Shown in pieces: positions 1 through 12,179 of a stretch of DNA of 64,000 nucleotides. Source of the stretch: Raffaelea ambrosiae (Eukaryota > Ascomycota > Sordariomycetes > Ophiostomatales > Ophiostomataceae); assembly GCA_002778195.1 (NCBI GenBank), contig PCDI01000006.1, positions 1,679,950 through 1,743,949 of the forward strand, in the 5' to 3' direction. Both the position numbers and the translations under genes were made by a program. The first letter of the stretch is position 1. Each line of letters starts with the position of its first letter. Below the pieces are notes generated by a model. That model was not told where the DNA came from. It saw only the letters and a list, made by a program, of their open reading frames with translations, and did no database searches.

Positions 1-2379
1 TTACGAGTTATTTCGTTTATTAAACGAAGAAAAAAAGCTTTTCGTTCTTTACTCGAGTATTTTACACCTTTTTTACTTTTTATTCGTTTAACTCTTCTTT
101 TAACGATAGGGTTTAAAAAGTCGGTTACGTTTTACGGTTTTCTTTTTAAAGCTTTAATAAAGTTATTAAAAACACGTTGTAAAGTTGGTTATATTAATTA
201 AAAAGTGTTATATAATATATTTATAATTTAACTTTAGTTAAAACTATAAGCGAGTTAATAAAGCGAAGACTTATCTTTTTATAAAACACCTTTAACCTAA
301 CGTTTCGTATTAATAACTATATTAAGTTTTTTACGTAATACTTTTAAAGTTAATAACGGCGGTTATAATACTTTGTTTAAGCTTTTTATACTTTTTTTTA
401 ATGTTTTATTATAAAAGCTCGTACTTTATTTAACTTTTTTATTTTTATTACGACCGCGAGTACCCTTTTTTTAATAAAGTCGTTTTTAATTCGTATATAT
501 ATCTTTAAATAGTATTTTATAAAGAGATAAAATAGCGTATCGTTAATTATAACGTTAACCGCGTTATTATATACGTACTTCGCCGTTAATAAAAGCTTAA
601 CTTAATTCGTTTAAAACTCGCTCGTAAATACGCGTAAGTAGTGCTTTAACGTTTAATTTATTTTTTTAGTTTAGTTATGGATTTACGAGTAAAACGCTGT
701 AAAAAAGCGTTTTTTAATTAAAAGCTTTACGTAAAACGCTATTTAATACGCATTAATAAAAACGCTTTTTTAATTTAAAATAATATTATATAATATATCG
801 AATCTTATTTCGATTTTTATATATAAAACCTTTATTATTTAATTTAACGTTATCGTCGTTTTTACGAAGAAGAACCTTATTATCTTCGTAAGCTTATTTA
901 CGATTATTAAGATTATATTCACGTTTTACTCTTTATAATAAATTTTTAATAGTTTCATTACGAAATTTATAAAGATTTCTTATCACGATCTTCGTAAGAT
1001 AAAGAGTATTTATAACTAGTTATACGATTTATACCGCGGTATTACTCCTCGTACATACGTTGAGTAGTTATTAACGTACTCGTAGATATATATATTTATA
1101 TACTTTTAAAAGAATTTTCTTTTTACCAACTCTTTTATACGGGTCCTTCTAAAGTATCTCGCTAAAAGGCTATCGTAATATGTTTAAAAAACCTCCCTTT
1201 TTACTACTTCTTTTTTTAAAACGTAAATACGATTTTTAAATCGTAGTAATCCCTTTAACTCCACATTTTAATATTTAAAAGTGGTCGTAATCGTTTTAAT
1301 TTAAGCTTTTAACTACTAAATCTTTTCGTTACTTACTTATAAAGCTTAAAACAACTTTATTAATAACGTATTTACATTTAATACTAACGGATTCTCTTTT
1401 TTTAATACAACTTAGTATAATCTTAAAGAAACTAGTTATTTAAAGTAAAAATAAAACCACCGTCGTAACTTTAATAATAGCTCGCTCCGAGGTTACTATT
1501 AAAAAGCATTTAAATAATAAGCTTAAATTTATTAAATTTAAATAAAAGAATTCTCGTACTCTTTACTCGCTTAAAGTATTACCTTTATATAGTTAATATA
1601 AACCGCTTTAAGCGATAACTCTTTTTAAACCGTAACCGCTTTAATTTTAACGCGATTAAAATAAATATATAAAACTAACACTTATTTTATAAACATTAAC
1701 CGAGATTCGAGGTTAAAGAGTAGCTTTAACTCTTCTTCTTCATCCGGTTTTTTTCAATAGTTCGGTTTTTAAAAAAGGTTATTAATAAAATTAGTTTTTT
1801 TAAACCGATGTTTAATTTTAAAATCGAAAAAGGTGAAATATATATATTATTTAACCTACCTCTCGTTTAACTTTTTTTATTATATAAATATACGTAAGTT
1901 AATATAGTTTAATAAAACCTCGATTTTATATTAACTACTTTTTAAGTATTAACGTTAATACTTAAAAGAATTTATAATTATTATTATCTTTTAATTAAAA
2001 GTATTATATCGTAGCTTTAACCCGTTTTACTTTCGAAACCAAAATACGATAAAGTGTTAACGACCCTCGTCGTTTAATTAAAATAAAATCCCCGCTCTTA
2101 CGAACTTTAACACATTGGTTTTAAGCCGTAAACAACGCGTTAAGTCGAAGTGCTTTAATAAAAAAAAGCGCGAGTAAATTCTTTTTACAGTTAGTAAAAT
2201 GCTTATATCGCCCTTTTATCGAAGCGCACTCGCTCGAGCTTTTTCTCGTTTTTTATCTTTTTTAAAAGTTTATTTAATAAGGTTGTAATTTTAAAGTACT
2301 TTTAAATAAAACGTTAATAAAAGTTATAAAATCTTAAAAATATTTAAATCTTTTAATACGTTTTAAACAACTTTTAAGT

Positions 2380-2960
2380 GGTAATAGCTTTTACTTAAGT
2401 TAAAATCTATTTATACCTCGGTATTAAAGAAGATAAACCTTAAAAACTCGATTTAGTTTTAATAAAATTCACACTTAGTTAAGTTTATAAATAATTATAC
2501 TTTTTATAACCTTTTAAATACATTTCGTACGTACTCGGTGTACTCGTTTTAACTTTTAAATAACATTAATACGTTATTTATATACGTAATATACGTTACG
2601 TTAACTAAATCGTAAAAAACCGTATAAACGTAGTATTAAAACGTAGTTAACGTATTTATAAAACTAAACGATAAAACTATATACTCGTAGTGTTCGTACC
2701 GCGTACGAAACGCCGTCTTTCACTCGTTTTCTTCTTTAATTCGGATTTAATAATAAACGTTTTTAATATCGAGTTTAATAAAGTATTTAACGTTCGAAAT
2801 TCGGTTTAAGATCTTTAAAATTAACGAAAAAACGTAGCGGTTTTTAATCGTAACTTTATTAAAGCCTTAATAGTCGACGTAAAGCTATAAAAAGCCGTTT
2901 TTCTTAAATACGAAAAAGATAAACGCTTTAATTAAGCTTTTATTTAATCGAATTCACTTA
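2380..2960 (-). pseudogene. Reverse transcriptase remnant of B1
   Basis: The minus-strand translation gives the Ty3/gypsy order of motifs: a block resembling VDYRGLNKVTIKNRY, then a LDIK-(D/N)-AYY-like block, then an equivalent of GHYEYxVLPFGLTNAP, then the catalytic box. The catalytic box reads Y-I-N-N (the two Asn codons at 2573-2578) instead of Y-x-D-D. Both metal-binding aspartates are therefore lost through GA(C/T) to AA(C/T), which is the RIP-type G-to-A change on the coding strand. In-frame stops are frequent. It is a dead fragment of a known family. Confidence 0.82.
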
Positions 2961-3779
2961 TTTTATAAGTTTTCTTTAAAATACTTTCATAACTTTTTTA
3001 ACTCTCGTTTAAATAAAAGGTAAATCGTTTCGTAAAAGGGTTACGCTTCGTTAATTAAATCGATTACGTAATTCGTTTTTTAAACGAGTAATAATATAGT
3101 TACGCTCGTTTCGTTAAATACGAAAGCGAAATTAATAAACTCCGTTAACACGTTATTATAAAGTCGGCGCTTCGAGGTTGCTTCGTCTTTAAAAAGGTAT
3201 TACTTAAGTTTAATTTATTTAAAACGATTAAAAAGTATAAAGACTACGTATACGATTACGATATTTTTAGTTTTTTTAACGAACTTACGAAGTGTATTAA
3301 TCGTAAGCTTATTTAAACGGTGATTAAAATATTATTAACTACCTTTAATCGTGTTAATAGTTAAATCTTTTAAAGTCGTAACTTTTAAAAGAATAAAGCT
3401 TTTACTCGCCGCTTTTATTCGCGAAATGTTTACGTAAAGCTATATAAACTCTTTAGTTTAACCTCGATAATCGGTGAGCTTTAACGGCACCTTTTATAAC
3501 GTCGTTAATATAATAATCGAGTCGTTTATTATTTTTAAACGCGGAGCTTAGCTTTTTTTCTTTTTAAGTTCGACTTGCGTAACGAACTTTAACGAAACGA
3601 TATTAACCTCTACTTTCGTATTAAGGTTAACGATAGTTTAGTGTTTTTAATCGGGTTTTACTACGATTAAACTATATAATCGTACGTTAATCTTTACTTC
3701 GACGAGCGCTTTCTTCTTCGATTAAACGAAAGCGTTTACGCGTTTTTTATCTTTTTCTTCGACTCAACGTCGGGTTTTA

Positions 3780-4260
3780 ATACACTTTTAACCTTTTAAA
3801 CTTTCGTAAAGTTAGTCTTTAACTTCGTGTACTTTAATACGATATACCCTTTCTCTTTATAGTTATAACACGTAATACTTAATCTTTTATTCGCTTTCTC
3901 TTTAAGCTTTTCCTTTTTTTTTTCCTTTAAGCCGCTTTTAAAGCGCGAGTTACTCACGCTTTTAAAAATGTTTTACTATCTCTTTTTAAAGTCGTTTCGC
4001 AGCTTTTCGTCTTTTAATTTCTTCTTCTTCGCGTACTACTTTTAATAGTTCTTCGTACGAGTAATAAAAGTGTTAAAATTAATAAACTAATAGTTAAAGC
4101 CGGTCGTTAATAATTATTATAAGTTTTTTTATAACTCGAAATAAAAGGTTTTCTTTTAATAATATTTAAAAAAGGCTTTTATTTTTAACTTAAAAATTTA
4201 AAATAAAGTTATTAATACGCGCTTTTTTAAGTCGTAAAAACGTTATAAAACGGCTTTAAA
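3780..4260 (-). pseudogene. gag nucleocapsid remnant of B1
   Basis: At 3826-3870 on the minus strand the translation keeps the spacing of a CCHC zinc knuckle, but only the first Cys survives. The second Cys, the His and the last Cys positions all read Tyr, as expected from TG-to-TA and CA-to-TA changes. Lys/Glu-rich sequence follows upstream (higher coordinates). The part from about 3860 to 4250 is duplicated at 5243-5861. The assignment rests on this motif and its position upstream of reverse transcriptase. Confidence 0.7.
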
Positions 4261-4419
4261 AACGTCTTTTATTACTTTAACTTACGTATTTAATTATATA
4301 AAAGTAAACTTATTCGTAAACTTATTAAAAACGAGATTTTTACGTTAACTCCGTCGTCGTAGTTATCTTCGTTATAATCCTCGCTTTTATTAACCCTTAA
4401 ATTAAGCGTTAATAAATAT

Positions 4420-5240
4420 ATTATATTACGAAAAGTCGACTTACGATAGTCTTTAATACTCGTTCGCGTTTCGTTATACGCGCTCGTTAACTTTAAAACA
4501 TTTTCTACTATTAATGTTTAAATCGCTTAAAGTTATAAAGTTTATTATTTAATTCGTAAAAGCTCGGCTTCGATGTTACGAATTTACTTAACGAGTATTA
4601 ACCGTTTCTTCGTTTATTTAAGCTCGTAACAAGCTTAAGCCGCAACGAGTTCGTCGTTTTTAACGACCTTTTAAGCTGGTATAATTATAAACAACGTTTC
4701 GTTATTAAATTAATCGTTCGTTTTAACCGCTCTTCTTTTAATATTAAAAAATATAATCGTTATTAATAAAGGGTTTTTATTAACGGTTATTATCGCCGTT
4801 TACTCTCGTTTTTACTATTTCGTACTTAGTGTTATTTTCTTTAATTTTTTAAATAACTTTAAAATAAAAGATTTAAAAATATTAAAGTAGTACTTATAGT
4901 TATGTAAAGGATTACGAAAGATAGAGGTATTTTATTAACGAAGGTAGAATTTCGTAGATTATATAACTAACTCTTATTCTCTTTTTCGAAAAGAGTGAGA
5001 GGCTTTCGTTATATCGAAAGCTCTCAAAGGCTTCGTACGCGGCCTAAGAGCGCCGCGTACAAAGCCTTAGCTCCGCGTTACACTTAGAGGCTCGTGCGTG
5101 CGCTTCGTGGTGCGCTTCGCTTCGAACTTACGCTAACTGCGCCGTTACGTGCCCCGTTAGGAGGTAGCACGTGTTTGAGCCGGTCGTTTACACGTGTTTG
5201 GGCTGTTCGTAAAGCACGCATTCGAACAAGCTCGCGATGC
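4420..5240 (-). repeat. Family-B 5' region, direct repeat copy R1
   Basis: This 0.82-kb stretch matches 12604-13432 in the same orientation. It includes a less AT-rich tail at about 5030-5240 with alternating CGTGCG and CACGTG motifs that survived RIP. It lies at the 5' end of the minus-strand gag/pol relic, so it is probably its LTR plus leader. A clean TG...CA boundary could not be seen, so the LTR identity is inferred. Confidence 0.7.
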
Positions 5241-5242
5241 TC

Positions 5243-5861
5243 TTTTATATAATACGTAATACTCGGCTTTTTATTCGTTTTTTCTTTAAGCTCTTTCTTT
5301 TTTTTTCTTTTTCAAACCGCTTTTAAAGCGCGGGTTACTCGCGCTTTTAAAAGTGTTTTATTATTTCTTTTTAAGCTACTTCGCGGCTTTTCGTTTTTTA
5401 ATTTCCTTTTTTTTATATATTACTTTTAATAGTTTTTTATACGAGTAATAAAAGTATTAAAGTCGGTAAATTAATAGTCGAAGCCGATCGTTAATAATTA
5501 TTATAAGTTTTTTTAAAGCTTAAAATAAAAGGTTTTTTTTAATAATGTTTAAAAAAAGCTTTTATTTTCGATTTAAAGAATTAAAAGTAAAAAAGAAATT
5601 TAATTAAACTTTAATTCTCTTTTTAAACAGCTTTTTAATATTATTAATAAACGATTAACGACGAGTCTTCGCTTTTAAAAAAAAGCGTCGTCGTTTATTT
5701 TTTAAAACAAGTTTATATATAACTTCTTCGTTTATTAAATTTCTTTTTTTAAACTTAAATTAGTTAAATATTACTTTTATTAATTTCGAAGAATAATATT
5801 AAATTAAAATAAAGCTATTAATACGCGTTTTTAAGTTATAAAAACGTTAAAAAAGAAGAAC
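5243..5861 (-). mobile_element. Split gag fragment of family-B copy B2
   Basis: The sequence aligns with 3860-4250 of copy B1, with an extra stretch at about 5580-5820. It starts exactly where R1 stops and ends at the TA target of the TIR element. Its missing 5' continuation is most simply the repeat at 12604-13432. That would mean B2 was split by later insertions (B1 on one side, the TIR element and element A on the other). The nesting order is inference. Confidence 0.6.
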
Positions 5862-5863
5862 TA

Positions 5864-5980
5864 ACGTGGGTAACCCACTTTTCGACACCCCCCCCATTTC
5901 GACACCCATTTACACTAAAAAGTAAGAAATTCACCACCTTATAATTAATTAAGTAAACTCTTTTATATACTATATAAAAT
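5864..5980 (+). repeat. Left terminal inverted repeat
   Basis: This pairs with 6571-6687. It carries a CGACACCCCCCCCATTTCG core that is conspicuously GC-rich in an AT-rich setting. Several differences between the arms are C/T or G/A. Confidence 0.85.
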
Positions 5981-6570
5981 GTTATTAATATTAGAAAAAA
6001 TCGGTTACTACGAATATGAAGTATTTAAAATTATAAATAATTTACGTAAAACGGTATATAACTTTAAAAATAATTAAATTTTTTTATTTTTTTACTAGTA
6101 TTTTACTAGTAAAGTGAAATTTTAATAAAAACCTTAATAACTTTTTTATTAAAATAAATAAAAATATAAAATAAACCATTTTAAATAAAAGATTTATTAT
6201 AGAATTTTATATTATAAGTTATTAAATAATATATTTAATATTTAATGAATTATTAACCTTTAAAATATCTTACTAATAAACTTTATATCGTTTAAATAAA
6301 TAACGTAAATAAATACTTAAATAATATATATATTACTTAATAACCTATAATATAAATTNTTAAATAAATAAATATATTATAATTAACTTATTTTAATATT
6401 TTAATATATTTTAAAAAAAAGTTTTTTAAGTTTTTTAAATTATATTTTTACTAGTATTTTATTATCATCTTTTAACAACAACTTTATTTTTTTATTACCG
6501 CTTATATAATTTAATTAGAATTTTAAGTTTTTTATATATATAATCTTTACGCTTTTCTGATTATAAAACT

Positions 6571-6687
6571 ATTTTTTACAGTATATAAAAGAACTTAGTT
6601 AATTAATTATAAAATGGTGAAGTTACTACGTTTTGGTGTAAATGGGTGTCGAAATGGGGGGGGTGTCGACAAGTGGGTCACCCACGT
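6571..6687 (-). repeat. Right terminal inverted repeat
   Basis: Reverse complement of the left arm. The outer 60 bases carry only a few mismatches, while the inner half is more diverged. Confidence 0.85.
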
Positions 6688-8579
6688 TAACGCTTGTAAC
6701 CCAACTAATAATACGAAGACCCTATAAAACTAAACGTTATAAAGTACTAAAAGTTTAAAAGAAAGTGCTTTAACTACGAATAGTAAAGATATTACGTTTG
6801 AGATTGTAAGCAACCGAAGAAACAGTGAAAACCAGTGTTTAAACGATAAATTAACGTAACCGTCGTTACGAAAATTAAAAACATTAAAATAAATATAAAA
6901 AAACCTTAAATATATATCGTTTAACTAAACCGTATACTAAGAAAACAACTATTTAATTTACAAATTCGAAAAAAAACGAAGCAAGTTAGTACTCAAAAAA
7001 ACCTAAGCGCAAAAGTAAGCTTATTATCGTATACCGTTACGACGAGTATAAAGCAGGTTACGCGCGAAAATATTTACTAACCGCGTATAAACGAAACCAC
7101 TTTAAACTATTAAAATGTAAACTCCGAAACGAAGGAGCTTACGAGGGCTTTCACGAAGTAGTATAAAATAAAGATTTATACTAACACTATTAAGTGTATT
7201 ACTTAAACTAAGTAAAAGAGAATAACATACTTACGCCGAAAGACGAGTGCGAAAGATGTAAATATTAAAAACGAAAGAATAACGTTATATGTTATCGTAA
7301 AACATGTTAAAAGACGAACGATCGTTATAACTTAACACCTCCTCTTAACCGAGTAATTTAAAGAACTCGTTTACGTTATAAAACGAAAGGAAGAAGTGCT
7401 TTATTACGTTAAACAATATATAACACTAGTATTAAATAATAACACCACTATTTTCTCTATTTTAAAGGTAACGCTCGTACAAATAGCCTCGAGTTACTAA
7501 TAGAAAGATATACTCGTAATAAAGAAAGGAGACGACTTTCGAATTAACGTTAAACACCTTAAATACGAAGAAGTTATATAGGTTTTATACGTTACCGATT
7601 AATATAAAACCCACTTTAAAAAAATGGTTTAAAGAGTTTATTTTAAACGATATTAAAAACGATTAATCGAAGTTTTATTTTAAAACGACGAATTAAAACA
7701 TTAATAAGTTATATAAACTAAACCAAACGAATTTTACGCGGTATTAAAACTAAACGAAGAATACTTAATAGTTTATACAAAGAAGTTAAACGATTAAATC
7801 CGGTGTTAAATACCGAAATACTACGTTTACGTATAAACTAAAATCCTCGATTAATATAAAAGCTTATAATAAAAACTTTAAAATGAAGTAAATTAACGAC
7901 GAAAAAACGGTATAAATCGTTAATAAAAAAACCATAAACGATTTAAAAACGAAGGTTTTTAATAAAGGCTAGTGGAAAAAACAACACCTTAAAGCTATAT
8001 ATTAAAATATAAATCGTTTATAATAAGACGTTAATCACCGCGATAGTAAATTACAACGCTTAAAGAAACTACGTGTTCCTCATATTTATAAACAAACATT
8101 AAACATTATAAAAAACTAAAAAGAGAGACCTTACTAACTTAATACCTTTAAAGGAAACACCGTGTCTTACGATAAAAGAGTGATTAATAAAGAGACTAAT
8201 TATCTCTCAACCTTAGTTTAAAAACGATTTAAAAACCTTTCACTTAACATTATAAGATTAATATTATATAAAATTATATTAAAACTACTTTAGTTACGAA
8301 AAAACAATCCTCAAATCAACTAAACCACTAATTAAATCTATTAAAGTAATGCTTAACTAATAAAGGAAACGATTAAAAGCGAGGGATAAAAACTAGCTTT
8401 TAAAAACAACTCACTAAAAATACGCGCTTAAACAAACGCTATTATACCCTTAAAAGGAAAAGTAAAACAAGAGGGCTTTAAAAAACCTTTAATAATAAAA
8501 AAGGATTTAACCACTACGCGAGTATAATACTTCGTAAGTAAATCGAAATAAAAACGAACGTTAATAAAAACAACAAAAG

Positions 8580-9420
8580 TTAGCGTACCGTAAATTCTTA
8601 AATAATACTAGAAATTTAATAAAGTGTTTTGAAAAACGCTTAACACCGGCTTATCGAAACACAAACCTTAAAATCATAAAATACCTTTAAAAAAAGGAAA
8701 ACAACTAAATTTCTATAAAATTTACGAATTAAACGAAACGTAACTTAAAACACTCAAAGAATACCTTAACGAAAACTTAAAAAAAAGATATATTTAACCA
8801 TTTAACTCGTTAATAAAATACCCGATCTTATTCGTCTTAAAGAAAAATAGAAAACTACGACTATATATCGATTATAAACAATTAAACGATATTATTAAAA
8901 ACCGTTACTCACTACCACTTATTAAAGAGTTACGAAATAAACTTTAAAAAGTATAATAGTTTATAATACTCGACTTATAAAAGGCTTATAACTTAATTCG
9001 AATAAAAAAAAGAAAAGAATGAAAAACAGCTTTTAAAACGCAATACGAATACTACGAATATACGGTTATACTTTTCAGCTTAACGAATACACCTACATCG
9101 TTTTAAAATATAATAAACAACGTGTTAAAAGAGTACTTAAACATTACGATTATCGTATACTTAAACGATATCTTTATCTTCTTTAAAGACTTAAAAAGCT
9201 ACAAAAAACACGTATTAAACGTTTTAAAAAAGCTACAAAACGCCGAACTCTTAATAAAACTAAAAAAAAGCTACTTTCATTAAAAGAAGGTCGATTACTT
9301 AAGCTATATAATAAAGTTCGAATATATACGAATATAAAAAGAAAAGATTTAAGCTATTAAAAAATGGCTAAAACTAACTAACGTTATAAAAGTTAAAGAA
9401 TTTTTAAAATTCGTAAACTT
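8580..9420 (+). pseudogene. Reverse transcriptase remnant of element A
   Basis: Recognisable blocks are RLYIDYKQLNDIIKNRYSLP (from about 8855), a TAFKTQYEYYEY-like block, an LTNTPTSF block, and VYLNDI at 9155-9172. The catalytic YxDD therefore reads Y-L-N-D, its first Asp codon GAC now AAC (9164-9166), a RIP-type change. It is followed by a lysine-rich block matching the thumb region (KCEFH-like) and by an FLKFVNFYxxF-like block near 9400. Multiple stops interrupt the frame. The family assignment is secure. Confidence 0.88.
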
Positions 9421-9589
9421 TTATTAATAGTTTATTTATCGTTATAAAGAAATTATACGACTTTTAATAAACTTAACGAAGAAAGATTAAAAGTTCGAAT
9501 AAATAACGAAAAAAATAAAAAGCGTTTAAAAAGCTTAAAAAAAAGTCTTTATAAACTTAATACTATACAAAGTAAACCCAATAAAAAAA

Positions 9590-9970
9590 TACAAAGTTAA
9601 AATAAACGCTTTTAACTACGCTATTAAAGAATAACTAAGATAACGAAATGAATAAAAAAAGCTACACTTCATCGCCTTCTTCTCATATAAATTAAACGAA
9701 CTAAAACTCAATTACTTTATTTACGATAAAAAACTCATAATAATCATCTACGCGTTTTAAAAATAATAACACTACTTAATTAAAGTATAATAACAAGTAA
9801 AAGTCTTTATTAACCATAAAAACCTAACATAGTTTATAACAATTAAAGTGTTAAATAAATAATAAACCCGATAAACGGAATTTTTATTATAATTCGACTT
9901 TTAAATCGCTTACTATAAAAGAATAAAGAATGAAAGAGCCGACGCGCTTAATAAACGCGCGAACTATTAA
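9590..9970 (+). pseudogene. RNase H region of element A
   Basis: It lies between reverse transcriptase and integrase and reads with weak similarity to the LxxDASDYAIG ... HPIAFFS ... YDIHDKELLAI blocks of Ty3/gypsy RNase H. The order and spacing fit. The residues are heavily altered, so this is mostly a positional assignment. Confidence 0.6.
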
Positions 9971-10199
9971 TAAAAAGTACTATAAAAAGTAATAACACTC
10001 TTATAATAAAACTAACAAAGGAACTTAATAATACACTAATAACTATTAATAATATATAAAACCAATATAAACCTTAATTAAAAGGAAGAATTAAAAAAGT
10101 AATAATAAAAAATAACGAAAAAAGAAAAAAAAGAATTTCCGATTATAAAAGCATAATACAACTACCATAATAAAATTTATATACTTAAAGAAAATTAAA

Positions 10200-10920
10200 A
10201 AAACCTCGTTAAAAACATTTATAAAGCACGAGCTTATAAACACTAAAGAATTAAAGCTATTACGAAACGAATTTAAAGAAACTACGACTTCTTTAGAATT
10301 AAGAAAATTATCGTTAAAGTTATCGAAAACTATAACGTATATAAAAAAAATAAAATAAAACGTTACAAACCATTACGAATCCTTATTAAACCATAAGAAT
10401 TCATTAACTTGAATTTTATTATAAAGCTATCGAAATCAAAAAAGCCTTTTATAAAAACAACTTACGATAACATCCTCGTTATCGTTTATAAACTTACGAA
10501 ATACGCTTACTTCATCTTATATAAAGAAGTAAATAACGTAGACGAGTTAGTATATACATTCTTAAAACCCATTTTAACTAACCACGAGCTACTAAAAGAA
10601 ATTATATTAAATAAAAACAAGCTCTTTAAATTTAAATTTTAATAATCGTTTATAAAACAATTAAAAAAAAAATAAAATGTTTATAATATTCTATTTATAA
10701 ACAGACGAATAAACGAAAAAAAATTAACTAAATCATCGAGCAGTACTTACGAAGTTTATAAACTACTTATAAAACGATTAAATACGACTATTATTACTAA
10801 TATAATTCGCTTATAATAACGTAAATATAAAAACGATTAAAACATTCTCGTTTTACGTTAACTACGAGTTTTACTTAAAAGTATATTAATAACTAATATT
10901 AAAAAAAAGCTAAATATAAA
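10200..10920 (+). pseudogene. Integrase remnant of element A
   Basis: An uninterrupted piece at 10409-10642 reads NFIIKLSKSKKPF ... YDNILVIVYKLTKYAYFI ... NKNKLF. This is the integrase core, with the expected Asp residues changed to Asn at two positions (NFI and LNKN). Upstream, at about 10330, the HHCC finger cysteines read Tyr (YNVYKKNK). Downstream, the TDGQTER-like block is interrupted by stops. The open stretch looks like a gene of 77 codons but is a transposon fragment. Confidence 0.85.
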
Positions 10921-11259
10921 TAGCTTTATAATATAAGGAAAACATAATAAAAACGTAAAAAAAACTTTAAAAAAACTTTAAAAAAATATAAAAAACTATA
11001 ATACGATAAGCTAATAAAAAAAGAGTTAAAAACCCAACTTTAATAAAAGAAGGAGTTATATACTTACTTCGTAAAAACATTAAAACTAAAAGATTAAACG
11101 ATAAATTAAACTATAAAAAGCTTAACTCATTTAAAATTAAAAAGAAAATTTTAAAAGAAAATTTTAAATTTAAGCTATTAAAGGGAATAAAAATTCACCC
11201 GGTTTTTTACATTTTACTCTTAAAACCGATATTAAAAAACATCTCGATTAAAACAAATA

Positions 11260-11425
11260 TGAAACTCAATAACGACGAAATAAAATACGAAGTAAAAAGA
11301 ATCGTTAAATACAAAAGAAAAAGAAAATAAATTCGCTACTTTATTAAATAAAAAAACTACTTAAACTTAAAAAATATATAAAAACCCGTTATAAACTTAA
11401 CGAATATTTAATAAAAGTTAAAGGA
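11260..11425 (+). pseudogene. Chromodomain remnant of element A
   Basis: The translation reads EVKRIVKYKRKRK, then stop, IRYFIK, stop, KNYLNLKNI, stop, KP. This matches the chromodomain pattern EVERILxxRxxxxxxxYLVKWKGYxxxxNTWEP, with Trp codons converted to stops (TGG to TAA or TAG). It follows integrase directly, as in chromoviruses, where the domain is thought to guide integration to heterochromatin. Confidence 0.8.
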
Positions 11426-12165
11426 TTATTAAAAACGGAATTAGTAAATAAATAATAAACTCGTATAATAAATAAAAACTCACTTTATAAAGGAATTCGC
11501 TGCGAAAACATTTAACCCTTTTAATACCGCACTTTAATCGACGACACTAACGGCTTTTAAAGATTAAAACGACGTAACGACTTTAAACTTTTTAGTAGTT
11601 ATATGATTCACCTTAGTACGAGCCGCTTTTTAACGCTCACGCTCTTTAATAACATCCAACTTATTTAACGTTTTTAAATTACGAGCGATTAAGTCTTTCA
11701 CCTTCGTAACTACCTCCTTTCGTTAACGCTTTAAACGTATTAAACGAGCAAGACCTTCGTTAAAGGCTTTTTACGCCGTTAAAAGCTCTTACTCGGCTAG
11801 GTTTTCAAACCTTTTAAAGCGGCGAGACTCGGTAAAAAGACGCTTTACTATACGAAGAAATTAAAAAAAAAGAAATCGCGAAAAGAAAAAGAACGCTTAT
11901 AAAAAGAAGTAAACTCTTTTAAACCGTTATAAAAACGCTCGCGACGAACGTAGGTAGAACAACGAGACCCCCTTTTAAACATCCGATAAGAAAACCCTCT
12001 CGAAGAGTAGAACGAACACGATATAACTTCGAAACTTTCGAAGTTAATAACGTTAATAAAGACGGTACGACGTCGCGAAGAGTACGACTTCGAGACTCGA
12101 GGGAACATAATGAAGAAACTTACGAAAAAGAAAATAAAACTAAGTTTTTAAAGATAAAAATAATA

Positions 12166-12179
12166 AAAGAAGAGGATAA
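12166..12179 (+). other. Polypurine tract
   Basis: A purine-rich run (AAAAGAAGAGGATA) stands directly before the LTR start. This is where plus-strand priming occurs in LTR retrotransposons. It makes the adjacent repeat the 3' LTR of element A. Confidence 0.65.

Larger units (their letters stand above)
1..5240 (-). mobile_element. Ty3/gypsy retrotransposon relic, copy B1
   Basis: Read on the minus strand, this segment shows eroded gag (about 3.8-4.3 kb), then reverse transcriptase (about 2.4-2.96 kb). The rest of pol should lie towards position 1, and the element runs off the left edge. Its 5' part (4420-5240) matches 12604-13432. It is full of stop codons and cannot be active. At 5240 it abuts gag sequence of a second copy of the same family, which suggests that B1 inserted into that copy. 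RNase H and integrase are expected in 1-2.3 kb but I could not place them with certainty. Confidence 0.8.
5864..6687. mobile_element. Non-autonomous TIR DNA transposon (824 bp)
   Basis: The element begins ACGTGGGTAACCCACTT and ends with the near-exact inverse. It is flanked by TA dinucleotides at 5862-5863 and 6688-6689, as in Tc1/mariner and pogo/Fot1-type elements. The inverted repeats are nearly perfect for about 60 bp and recognisable for about 115 bp. The interior is almost pure A/T, contains one ambiguous base (N at 6359), and shows no transposase reading frame. It sits inside retroelement debris and is therefore younger than its host. It could be a MITE or an internally decayed autonomous copy. 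Confidence 0.85.

Noticed and set aside
4420..5240. Clean LTR call for the repeated segment
   Set aside because: No convincing TG...CA ends or primer-binding site could be seen, so it is reported only as a repeated 5' region.
10409..10642. 77-codon open frame as a stand-alone gene
   Set aside because: Its sequence is integrase core of the decayed gypsy element, open by chance between stops.
11848..12108. 86-codon minus-strand frame in the AT-rich block
   Set aside because: Antisense to the C-terminal tail of element A; Ser/Arg/Phe-rich by composition and not a protein family.
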